Origin: Oscillospiraceae bacterium
Lineage (GTDB): Bacteria; Bacillota; Clostridia; Oscillospirales; CAG-382
NCBI GenBank assembly: GCA_015064955.1
Contig: SVRD01000003.1
Span: 1 to 64,000, forward strand
Direction of reading: 5' to 3'
Length of the DNA: 64,000 nt
Below the pieces are notes generated by a model. It searched no databases. It had not been told where the DNA came from and worked only from the letters and a program-made list of their open reading frames with translations. A program made the translations under genes and the position numbers. Shown one piece after another: positions 17,847 to 25,287 of the stretch; positions within the stretch are counted from its first letter, which is position 1, and the number at the start of each line of letters is the position of its first letter.

Positions 17847-18056
17847 CTATTTTCGCTTTCTTTTTCTTTTACCGTCGATAGCTTTGGCTTCCTTTAAGCC
17901 GGCGGCCTCGAGAGCACGCGGCCAAGGACCGAGATATGCCTTGATACGCGACAAGGTCACTTCGTCAAAATCGTCTTTTTTCGGTAAACGATCGACCTCC
18001 TTTGATTTGATGCGCAGCATTTCTGCCGCCCATTCCTTTTTCTCATCGGGTGTCAT
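17847..18056 (-). CDS. small basic protein with an HNH-endonuclease-associated repeat-like motif
   Basis: A 69-residue protein starting at ATG 18056 behind CGGAGGTATGG. Residues 33-55 (from VTLSRIKAYLGPWPRALEAAGLK) match the pattern I--R-G-W--AL--AGL of the homing-endonuclease-associated repeat, a small DNA-binding helical unit. The C-terminus is nearly all lysine and arginine (GKRKRKRK). It is the first gene after the cobalamin riboswitch and sits 5 bp ahead of ecfT. There is no nuclease domain. It may be a tiny DNA- or RNA-binding regulator; its role in vitamin uptake is unknown. Confidence 0.65.
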   Translation of the reverse strand: MTPDEKKEWAAEMLRIKSKEVDRLPKKDDFDEVTLSRIKAYLGPWPRALEAAGLKEAKAIDGKRKRKRK

Positions 18057-18074
18057 CAGCCATACCTCCGAATT

Positions 18075-18115
18075 ATAAAATAAAATACCCTTTGACCTTT
18101 AAGGATCAAAGAGTA
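18075..18115 (-). terminator. riboswitch expression-platform terminator
   Basis: Arms TACTCTTTGA (18115-18106) and TCAAAGGGTA (18095-18086), followed on the minus strand by TTTTATTTTAT. It lies between the cobalamin aptamer and the first gene, as expected for control by premature termination. Confidence 0.8.
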
Positions 18116-18235
18116 CAAACGATTTACCGCGCAGGCAAAAAGCCCCGATATACGCAAAAAGAGCGCAAACCGAAACGCAATGATAAATCGGTTGCACTCT
18201 TCACACCAAAGTTGTGTTAAACCTACGGACAAATC

Positions 18236-18420
18236 CAAAAAGACACGGCAGGTATCCTGACTTATGAAGCAACGTGAGAACGTTGCGGGGATACACCTTC
18301 TCGGATCGCTCCAATGGTATAAGTATCCCGCTCTTGTCAAATACAGTAATGGCGGTTGTTCCGGATTCGAACCGGATTCCCTTTTACATCTACTCAGCGT
18401 ACAACTTTTCAAACCGTATC
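18236..18420 (-). promoter_or_regulatory. cobalamin riboswitch
   Basis: The B12 box AGTCAGGATACCTGCCGTG lies at 18262-18244 on the minus strand. Upstream in the RNA is the conserved core AAAAGGGAATCCGG...CCGGAAC and then GCCATTACTGT, close to the usual GCCACTGT. Known role: adenosyl- or methylcobalamin binding shuts off downstream genes. It governs the small ORF, ecfT, the ATPase, the S component and the two surface proteins, and so identifies the operon as corrinoid uptake. Confidence 0.93.
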
Positions 18421-18447
18421 TTCTTTATCGGTATTCAATATATGGAT

Positions 18448-18476
18448 ATTATAATCGAAATTTTATCGATTGTCAA
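18448..18476 (-). promoter_or_regulatory. promoter of the cobalamin uptake operon
   Basis: Consensus TTGACA (18476-18471), 17-nt spacer, TATAAT (18453-18448). The -35 box lies inside the last codons of the upstream EEP gene. Confidence 0.85.
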
Positions 18477-19191
18477 GACAGATTTCAAGCTCTGCGTAAA
18501 GCATCGCGTGATCAGAATGCTCATTGTCAAGCGTTCCGAACGAATCTTCGACCAAACGTATTTCGGACGAAAAGCAGATATTGTCAATACGCAATTCCCC
18601 TTCCGGAAAGGTAACAATATCGGTAACGGTATTATTTACAAATGACAAAGGCTCGAGAGATGAAAACTCATCATAACCGCTTACATTGAAATCGCCCGTA
18701 AGAATACTGTTTTTAAAAGAATTGACAACCTCCGATACCTTTAAAAATTCAAGCTTTCTGATATCGGCTTTGCCAAATGACAAATGAGTATTGAAGAAAT
18801 TGATCTCGACTCCGTCAACATCAATAACCGTGTGCCCAAGCACGCGCCGCTCGCAAAGAGTGCCGTCGTTAAGCTCGGTTTCGGTTGATTGTAATATCGG
18901 ATATTTTGACATTATCGCAGTTCCGTATTTACCGTTATGTCCGTATACTTCAGCGTCGCCGTCGAGCTCGATACATTTAAAATACGCGGTATACGGCATC
19001 ATACAATATTCAGATAAAAGCTTCACGGTATCCGAAAACTTCGAACGCGAGCAGTGAATATCGACCTCCTGAAGACCGACGATCTCTATATCTTTCGACA
19101 CTATATCATCGGCTATCTTTTGAAAATCGTGATATGCACATCTGCCGTTTGCGATATTGTACGAGGCTATTCTTACAGATTTGTTCTGCAT
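18463..19191 (-). CDS. endonuclease/exonuclease/phosphatase (EEP) family protein
   Basis: A 242-residue Mg-dependent hydrolase. Visible family motifs in order are the N-terminal RIASYNIANG, the metal ligand Glu in GLQEVD, FFNTHLSFG, TGDFN and the C-terminal catalytic SDHAML. The substrate could be a nucleic acid, a phospholipid or an inositol phosphate; short cytoplasmic members like this are mostly uncharacterised. It has no signal peptide. It starts 10 bp after the aldo/keto reductase gene and is probably in one operon with it. Its 3' end overlaps the promoter of the cobalamin operon. Confidence 0.85.
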   Translation of the reverse strand: MQNKSVRIASYNIANGRCAYHDFQKIADDIVSKDIEIVGLQEVDIHCSRSKFSDTVKLLSEYCMMPYTAYFKCIELDGDAEVYGHNGKYGTAIMSKYPILQSTETELNDGTLCERRVLGHTVIDVDGVEINFFNTHLSFGKADIRKLEFLKVSEVVNSFKNSILTGDFNVSGYDEFSSLEPLSFVNNTVTDIVTFPEGELRIDNICFSSEIRLVEDSFGTLDNEHSDHAMLYAELEICLDNR

Positions 19192-19201
19192 AATTTCACC
19201 T

Positions 19202-20377
19202 TTAAAACTTGAATTTTTTTGCTACCTTGCTTGCGATTCGGTATATCGGACCTTCGAGAGTCTTTTGAGCGTCTGCCAAATGCTTTCTGATTTCAATATG
19301 CTGTGGGCAATGACTTTCACATTTACCGCATGAAATACAGTTTGAAGCCGCAGTGGAGTTTGGACGAAGAGCGGTACACATAAAATAATCGACGTATGCC
19401 CAAAATCTGCCTTCGGCATAAAGTCTGTTATATGCGGAAAAGGTACCCGGTATATCTACGTTTTTGGGACATGGCATACAGTATCCGCAACCGGTACAAC
19501 CGACCTTGATCTTTGAATTGATTGCTTTTACTACGCTTTGAAGCATAGCCTCGTCATCAATGTCGAGCTCGCCGATTTCGGTTGTAGAGGCTGTATTGAT
19601 ATTATCACGTACCATTTCGTCGGAGTTCATACCGGAAAGCACAACCGTGATTTCGGGTTGATTCCAAAGCCATCTGAATGCCCACTGTGCAGGCGTATAC
19701 TGTTTTTTATAATCAGAAAATACAGCTTTTGCCTCATCAGGAAGATGGGTAACAAGCTTTCCGCCTCTCAATGGCTCCATAATTATAACAGCCAAGCCCT
19801 TTTCGTTGGCATACTTCAAGCCGCGTCTGCCTGCCTGTGAATGCTCGTCCATATAGTTATATTGAATCTGGGTAAAATCCCAATCGTATGCATCGACAAG
19901 CTTTATAAACATATCAGAGTTGCCGTGATATGAAAAGCCGATCTGACGAATTGCGCCCGACGCCTTCTTTTCCTCGATCCATTCGATTATACCAAGTTCT
20001 TTTAATCTTTCCCAGGTGTCAACGTCGGTGAGCATATGCATAAGATAATAATCAACGTAATCTGTGCGGAGACGCTTTAGCTCCTCGTTGAATTTCTTAT
20101 CAATATCCTCGCGGCTCTTAATCAAATAGTGAGGCAGCTTCGTTGCGATATACACCTTTTCGCGTATTCCGTTTTTCTCGAAGATCTCGCCTATTGCCGC
20201 CTCGCTGCCAGGGTATATGTATGCGGTATCGAAATAATTAACGCCGTTTTCATAGGCGGTCATAATTTCGCGCTCGGTCTCCTTCATATCTATTCCGATA
20301 TTCTTTCTCGGAAATCTCATACATCCAAAGCCGAGAACAGAAAGACTGTTTCCGTATTTATCGCTTCTGTATTTCAT
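19202..20377 (-). CDS. aldo/keto reductase with C-terminal 2x[4Fe-4S] domain
   Basis: A 391-residue cytoplasmic oxidoreductase of the COG1453 type. The N-terminal barrel (1-270) carries GFGCMRFP, the catalytic Tyr region FDTAYIYPGSE and a KTKLP-like lysine strand. The C-terminal part carries two ferredoxin-type clusters, CTGCGYCMPC (near 295) and CISCGKCESHCP (near 345). Such proteins are common in anaerobes and may couple carbonyl reduction to iron-sulfur electron transfer; the substrate is unknown. The end of the gene is 10 bp before the EEP gene. Confidence 0.88.
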   Translation of the reverse strand: MKYRSDKYGNSLSVLGFGCMRFPRKNIGIDMKETEREIMTAYENGVNYFDTAYIYPGSEAAIGEIFEKNGIREKVYIATKLPHYLIKSREDIDKKFNEELKRLRTDYVDYYLMHMLTDVDTWERLKELGIIEWIEEKKASGAIRQIGFSYHGNSDMFIKLVDAYDWDFTQIQYNYMDEHSQAGRRGLKYANEKGLAVIIMEPLRGGKLVTHLPDEAKAVFSDYKKQYTPAQWAFRWLWNQPEITVVLSGMNSDEMVRDNINTASTTEIGELDIDDEAMLQSVVKAINSKIKVGCTGCGYCMPCPKNVDIPGTFSAYNRLYAEGRFWAYVDYFMCTALRPNSTAASNCISCGKCESHCPQHIEIRKHLADAQKTLEGPIYRIASKVAKKFKF

Positions 20378-20430
20378 ACAACACCCTCCGAACAGTTTTG
20401 ATCATTATAACACATTATTTCCAATATCGC

Positions 20431-20462
20431 AACAAAAAACTGCCACGTAGTACGCAGCAGCT
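20431..20462 (-). terminator. possible terminator of the permease gene
   Basis: An imperfect hairpin CTG-CGTA-C-TACG-TGG-CAG followed by TTTTTTG on the minus strand, directly after the permease stop. The stem is weak and its loop short. Confidence 0.4.
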
Positions 20463-20468
20463 TTATTG

Positions 20469-21638
20469 TTATATAATTATCATCATAAATACCGTCAGTA
20501 CTATCAAAAAACCGAAATTATAAAGCGAAAATTCCTTGATATACTTCCCTGCTTTTCCGCGGTTGTGCTTTGTATATTCGCGGAAGGTTATAAGGCTTGC
20601 GAGCGATGAAATAAGGGTTCCAACGCCGCCTATATTAACTCCGACAAGCAATTCGCTGTAATTCTCGGTAAACTGCGACAAGAGAATCGCCGAGGGGACG
20701 TTACTGATAAATTGGCAAGAAAGAACGCTGAACAAAAGCGTGCTCTTTTCGAGCAGGACCGAGAAGAAATCGCGTATAATATCGATTCTTGCCATATTTC
20801 CCGAAAAAACAAAGAAAAACACAAAGGTAAAAAGCAAGGGATAATCGACCTTTAACAGCGCTTTTCGGTCCATTATCAAAAGAGCTGTCGGGATTACAAT
20901 CAAACCATACCAATAAGGAATTGCTCGGAAAACTATAATTATCGAAAACGCAAAGAGCAGAAGATAAATCAAGGTCTTTATGGGCGGCAAGCGCTTTTCC
21001 TCGTCCTCTACAAACAACGGCTCGGGCTTTACATAGACAAGACAGCATACAGTTATAAGCGCAACGGAGAGCAGAAAAGGCGGAAGCATTATGCTGATAA
21101 ATTCCATATTCGGTATCTCGAATTTCGAATAAAGATAAAGATTCTGCGGATTACCGAAGGGAGTCAGCATTCCTCCTAAATTCGCGGCGATGTTCTGCAT
21201 TATAAATGTGAACGCCATATATTTTCGCTTGTTCGTTGTTGTCAATACAAAATAACCGAGCGGCAAAAAGGTCAGCAGCGCCATATCGTTTGCGATAAGC
21301 ATTGAGCCGATAAAGGTTATATACACAAGCGCGAGTATGCTCATTCTTGCATTCTTGAACAGTCTTACTATCTTTTTGGCAACAGTATAGAAGAATCTGA
21401 TATTTTTTAACGCGCACACCACAGCGAGAACGCAAAAAAGACAGGTTATTGTCTTGAAATCGATGTAATCTATATATGCTTCATCGGGCGGAATTATAAA
21501 AGAGGTTATCAATGCTGCAATAAGCGCAACAAACATTACAACGTTCTTTTTTACAAAACCGACGAAATACGAAGCTTTGCTCTCAACGTTCTTTTTTACA
21601 AAACCGACGAAATACGAAGCTTTGCTCTCAACATTCAT
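20469..21638 (-). CDS. anion/Na+ symporter-like permease (ArsB/NhaD or SLC13 superfamily)
   Basis: A 389-residue polytopic membrane protein with about ten helices. The NDMALLTFLPLG segment (near 125) and TPFGNPQNLYLY (near 170) match the two conserved helix-break motifs of the citrate/arsenite/Na+ transporter superfamily, and a second NVPSAILLSQF repeat occurs in the C-terminal half. The substrate is unknown. The first 31 residues contain an exact 15-residue tandem duplication (NVESKASYFVGFVKK twice) matching a 45-bp DNA repeat. The ancestral start probably gave one copy. Confidence 0.8.
   Translation of the reverse strand: MNVESKASYFVGFVKKNVESKASYFVGFVKKNVVMFVALIAALITSFIIPPDEAYIDYIDFKTITCLFCVLAVVCALKNIRFFYTVAKKIVRLFKNARMSILALVYITFIGSMLIANDMALLTFLPLGYFVLTTTNKRKYMAFTFIMQNIAANLGGMLTPFGNPQNLYLYSKFEIPNMEFISIMLPPFLLSVALITVCCLVYVKPEPLFVEDEEKRLPPIKTLIYLLLFAFSIIIVFRAIPYWYGLIVIPTALLIMDRKALLKVDYPLLFTFVFFFVFSGNMARIDIIRDFFSVLLEKSTLLFSVLSCQFISNVPSAILLSQFTENYSELLVGVNIGGVGTLISSLASLITFREYTKHNRGKAGKYIKEFSLYNFGFLIVLTVFMMIII
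21543..21632. repeat. perfect 45-bp tandem duplication in the permease 5' end
   Basis: 21543-21587 and 21588-21632 are identical base for base, beginning GTTCTTTTTTACAAAACC. The unit is 15 codons, so the frame is kept. Perfect identity suggests a recent slippage or duplication event, or polymorphism in the population. Confidence 0.95.
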
Positions 21639-21679
21639 AAATAATACCCATTATTTCAAATCATTTCAAACAATATGTA

Positions 21680-21707
21680 GTTATATACTTTTTTTCAAAA
21701 AAGTCAA
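21680..21707 (-). promoter_or_regulatory. probable promoter of the permease gene
   Basis: TTGACT (21707-21702), 16-nt spacer, TATAAC (21685-21680). Confidence 0.55.
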
Positions 21708-21743
21708 CGATTTGTTTATAATAAAATTCGATTATGAAAAATA

Positions 21744-21771
21744 TTGTCAAAAGTCAAAAAAATGATATAAT
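21744..21771 (+). promoter_or_regulatory. probable promoter of the first sigma-serpin operon
   Basis: TTGTCA, 16-nt spacer, TATAAT at 21766-21771, about 62 bp before the sigma factor start. This is a vegetative-type promoter. No obvious ECF-type AAC element was picked out. Confidence 0.6.
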
Positions 21772-21833
21772 CAAGTGAGGGATTTTTTAAACACATACGT
21801 ATAATTAGCGAAACCCAAGTGCACGAGGTTCAT

Positions 21834-22385
21834 ATGAATAACGATCGAGGGGCGGAATGCTACAAGCGTTACCTTGATGGTGACGAAGATGCGTTTGAGG
21901 AGATTCTCAATACATACCGCGAAGGTCTGATGTTCTTTATAAATCGCTATGTTTCCAATATAAGCGTAGCCGAGGATATCGCCGCCGATGTATTTGCTTA
22001 TCTCATATTCAAGCCCAAAAAGTACAACTTCAAAGTCAGCTTAAAAACCTATCTTTATATGATAGGTCGGTCTCGTGCGCTCGATTGGCTGAGAAAGGAA
22101 ACGAAAAGGCGGAATATTCCGATAGAATCGTTATACTCGGAGCCGTCGGATGACACAAAGGCGCTCGAAGATGCTGTTATCGCCGAAGAAGAAAAGAAAA
22201 AGCTTTACGAAGCGATGGAGCGGCTTCCGAATGATTACAAAACGGCGCTGTATCTTGTATATTTCGAATCGCTCTCATATGATGAAGCGGGAAAGATAAT
22301 GAATAAAAACAACAAGCAAATTGAAAATTTGATTTACAGAGCTAAAAAAGCATTAAAAAAAGATTTGGAGGAGGACAGCAAATGA
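21834..22385 (+). CDS. ECF-type sigma-70 family sigma factor (pair 1)
   Basis: About 183 residues with sigma region 2 (YREGLMFFINRYVSNISVAEDIAADVFAYL, then TYLYMIGRSRALDWLRK) and region 4 (LPNDYKTALYLVYFESLSYDEAGKIM, then IENLIYRAKKALKK). It should direct RNA polymerase to a small regulon. Start set at ATG 21834, 5 nt after GAGG; an in-frame GTG at 21819 is possible. The stop overlaps the next start by 4 bp (ATGA, 22382-22385), tying its translation to a membrane-anchored serpin, where most ECF sigma genes have an anti-sigma factor. Confidence 0.88.
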   Translation: MNNDRGAECYKRYLDGDEDAFEEILNTYREGLMFFINRYVSNISVAEDIAADVFAYLIFKPKKYNFKVSLKTYLYMIGRSRALDWLRKETKRRNIPIESLYSEPSDDTKALEDAVIAEEEKKKLYEAMERLPNDYKTALYLVYFESLSYDEAGKIMNKNNKQIENLIYRAKKALKKDLEEDSK

Positions 22386-23986
22386 AGAGCAACAAAGAAT
22401 TCAAGCAGCTGGTCGACTCAAAATACAAAACAATGGTTGCAAATCGCAGAAAAAAGCAGCGCATTTTCATTTCGACAATTTCATGTCTGACCGTCTGCTT
22501 TATCGTATTTGGAATATTTATTTCAAACGGCGGCTTCGGTAACCTTTTCAATCCAAGATTCTATGAAACCGCGCCCGATGCAAGCGCTCCCGAAGAAAGC
22601 GAAGAAAAGGAAAGCATTTTTTCCTCCAATGAATTTGCAGAAGAAGTTATAAGCTCAAATGATTGTGATGGGTCGACAAGCTTTAAAGACGAAGCGCAAC
22701 AACCGTCAACCCCATTACCCGATTACAAAGACGAAAGCATAGCTGACGAGGAATACAAGGAAGATAGTTTTTGGACGGATTCGGGCGATTTCAATTCACA
22801 ACCCGAAGGAATTCCGGAAACATCCGAGGAGCCTGTATCCCCCGAATATCCGAACGAACCGTCCGAGGGCGATATTCCCGATCCGGATATATCCGAAATT
22901 ACAGATGCACTTAACAGGGATCAATACCACGGTGTTTTTGATATGGCGACAAGATCGGGTATAGGCGATTTCGCATTTGAGCTGTTTGCCAATTCTTACA
23001 GCGCAGGTAAAAACAATCTGTTGTCTCCTACTGCCGCAATATATTCTCTTTCAATGCTCTCCAACGCAACAAGCAACGATTTGCAAAACGAGATGGCTTC
23101 AATCCTATGCGGTCAGGACCCGAGCAGATTGAATTGCTTTGTATATAACTTCCGCAATTTCTTTTGTGAAACGATAGCGGGCGCGATCTGGTATGAGTGC
23201 CAACACGAGCCAAACGATACCTTCTTGCAAATCAACAAGGATTATTACGGCATTGAACTGTACGATCGGATCGATAAAAATGATATCAATGATTGGTTCA
23301 AAAGAAAATGCGGAATTTCCGATTCTGACACGCACTTGGGATCATCTGCGGGAATCGTTGCAACAAACACGGTATTTGTAGAAGACTCTTGGAGAATTCC
23401 GCTTGATATTTCGGAAGAAAAGCTCGACTTTACCACATCGAGCGGAGCTGTAAAGCAAGTATCTGCTATGCACGGATATGCGGAAGGTTATTTCGAAACC
23501 AAGGATTGTATCGGTATAATCAAACGGTTCAGATATGACTATAATATTGCAGTTTTTTATCCGACCGACGAACAATCATTAGACGGGTTGATTGAAAAGC
23601 TTGATAACGAATACTTCATGAACGAAATCATTTATGGCGCGAAAATGCGCCAAACAAAGCTTACAATTCCGATATTCGACGTAGCAGAAGAACAAACACT
23701 GAAGGATTCAATAATCAAATCGGGTATTGTGAGTGCTTTTGATAAAGAAGCTTCTGTTTTTGATAAAACCTTTGGAAAGGATTCTTATCTCGCTGACGTT
23801 TTGCAAGGTGTAACGCTTTCTCTCAACGAAAACGGAACCATGGATGCAGATAAGGTTGAAATGCCTGACATTTATTTGAATCCCGATGCAGAATCAATTA
23901 CATTCGATCGGCCCTTCGTCTATGTGATTTATGAAAAAATAACAAGGCTTCCCGTATTGATCGGAACGATCGAAAATTTCGAATAG
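22382..23986 (+). CDS. membrane-anchored serpin, probably non-inhibitory (pair 1)
   Basis: A 534-residue protein with a short basic cytoplasmic stub (1-27), one membrane helix (28-48), a long Glu/Ser/Pro-rich linker (about 60-180) and an extracellular serpin domain (about 190-534). Serpin marks are NNLLSPTAAIYSLSML near the domain start and TFDRPFVYVIYE at the end. In the reactive loop the hinge reads GTMDADKV (485-492), with Asp, Asp and Lys where inhibitors need small residues, so loop insertion looks impaired. By topology and 4-bp overlap with the sigma gene it stands in the anti-sigma position. Function inferred. Confidence 0.8.
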   Translation: MKSNKEFKQLVDSKYKTMVANRRKKQRIFISTISCLTVCFIVFGIFISNGGFGNLFNPRFYETAPDASAPEESEEKESIFSSNEFAEEVISSNDCDGSTSFKDEAQQPSTPLPDYKDESIADEEYKEDSFWTDSGDFNSQPEGIPETSEEPVSPEYPNEPSEGDIPDPDISEITDALNRDQYHGVFDMATRSGIGDFAFELFANSYSAGKNNLLSPTAAIYSLSMLSNATSNDLQNEMASILCGQDPSRLNCFVYNFRNFFCETIAGAIWYECQHEPNDTFLQINKDYYGIELYDRIDKNDINDWFKRKCGISDSDTHLGSSAGIVATNTVFVEDSWRIPLDISEEKLDFTTSSGAVKQVSAMHGYAEGYFETKDCIGIIKRFRYDYNIAVFYPTDEQSLDGLIEKLDNEYFMNEIIYGAKMRQTKLTIPIFDVAEEQTLKDSIIKSGIVSAFDKEASVFDKTFGKDSYLADVLQGVTLSLNENGTMDADKVEMPDIYLNPDAESITFDRPFVYVIYEKITRLPVLIGTIENFE

Positions 23987-23993
23987 GCAACAC

Positions 23994-24022
23994 AAAAAGG
24001 ACGCATTTGATGCGTCCTTTTT
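23994..24022. terminator. bidirectional terminator
   Basis: AAAAAGGACGCAT / ATGCGTCCTTTTT arms between the convergent serpin and PLP-enzyme genes. Confidence 0.9.
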
Positions 24023-24025
24023 AAT

Positions 24026-25267
24026 TTATTCTCCGAGCATTTCGGAAAGCGCGGTTAATATACCGAGCTTACCGCTTTCGTAGGTAAGACCGCCTTGCAG
24101 ATATACAAGATACGGTTCTCTCAACGGAGCATCTGCAGACAGCTCGATAGAGCTTCCCTGAGTAAACGCGCCCGCCGCCATTACGACAGAATCGTTATAT
24201 CCGGGCATCTCCCAGCCCTCAGGTGTTACAAAGCTGTCTACCGGCGAGCCCTTTTGAATACCGCGGCAAAACTTCAGAACGTTATCTGCATTGTGAAGCC
24301 TTATAGTCTGGATTATATCGCTTCTGTGCTCCTTTGAGCTCGGTTCACATTCAAAGCCTTGGCGTTCAAACATAGCGGCGGCAAAATGAGCGGTTTTGAT
24401 TGCCTGCGCCGTAATATGCGGAGCAAAGAAAAGTCCTTTTATCATAGGTTTTGTTGCGCCCATAGACGCTCCTGCCTCGAGCCCGATTCCAGGTACTGTA
24501 AGACGGTACGATGCCAATTCGACCGCACGCTTTGTACCGACAATATAACCGCCGGTTTCGGCTATACCACCGCCCGCGTTTTTGATAAGCGAGCCGACGA
24601 GAAGATCGCCCTTCGGTTCTTGCTCCTCGGTAAATTCGCCATAGCAGTTATCAACGATCATATACACCCCGTCAAACTCTCTGACAAGGTCAAACAGCTC
24701 GTTTATCTCCGCAACGGTCAAGGTTCTTCTGTCGCCGTATCCTTTGGACCTCTGAACAAAAACGACCTTGATGGATTTATCCTCTTTGAGAACGTTACGG
24801 ATCGCTTGAAGGTTGAGAACCTTGCCGTCGACAAGCTCAACCTCGCGGTATTTCACGCCGTATTCCATAAGTGAGCCTTCGCCGTTTTTATCGCTTCCGC
24901 CCAAGCCGATAACGTTATCGAGAGTATCATAAGGCTTACCGCTCGCGGCAAGCATCGTTTCACCGGGGCGTAAAACGCCGTACAGCGCGATTGCGAGAGC
25001 GTGAGTGCCCGAAATGATCTGCGAGCGTGCAAATCCCGCCTCTGCGCCGAACGCTTCGGCAAACATTTTGTCGCAAAGGTCTCTGCCGTCGTCGTTATAT
25101 CCGTAACCGCAGGTCGAATTAAAATGACGGTCGGAAAGGTGATTTTCACGGAAAATCGACATAACCTTTTCGGTATTTTTAAATGCGGTTTCGTCTACCT
25201 GTGCGAAAATATCACGCAATTCGCGCTCACAGGCAGCCGCTTCTTTCATTATTCTTTCGCTGAACAT
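24026..25267 (-). CDS. methionine gamma-lyase family (aluminium-resistance-type) PLP enzyme
   Basis: A 413-residue cytoplasmic PLP-dependent enzyme of the PF06838 group (YnbB-like). Landmarks are the N-terminal HFNSTCGYGYNDDGRD, the PLP-facing QIISGTHALAIALYG, FDGVYMIVDNCYGEF with the cofactor Asp, and LIKNAGGGIAETGGYIVG with the Schiff-base lysine. The family is annotated from an aluminium-resistance locus and by structure resembles cystathionine and methionine lyases; its true reaction is not settled. It is the last gene of a minus-strand run after three M42 peptidases and ends at a shared terminator. Confidence 0.88.
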   Translation of the reverse strand: MFSERIMKEAAACERELRDIFAQVDETAFKNTEKVMSIFRENHLSDRHFNSTCGYGYNDDGRDLCDKMFAEAFGAEAGFARSQIISGTHALAIALYGVLRPGETMLAASGKPYDTLDNVIGLGGSDKNGEGSLMEYGVKYREVELVDGKVLNLQAIRNVLKEDKSIKVVFVQRSKGYGDRRTLTVAEINELFDLVREFDGVYMIVDNCYGEFTEEQEPKGDLLVGSLIKNAGGGIAETGGYIVGTKRAVELASYRLTVPGIGLEAGASMGATKPMIKGLFFAPHITAQAIKTAHFAAAMFERQGFECEPSSKEHRSDIIQTIRLHNADNVLKFCRGIQKGSPVDSFVTPEGWEMPGYNDSVVMAAGAFTQGSSIELSADAPLREPYLVYLQGGLTYESGKLGILTALSEMLGE

Positions 25268-25287
25268 ATCAATTACTTCCGTTTTGA

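Noticed and set aside
21543..21632. Considered as the edge of a CRISPR array or IS terminal repeat
   Set aside because: Only two copies, no spacers, coding, and no transposase nearby; it is a simple tandem duplication.
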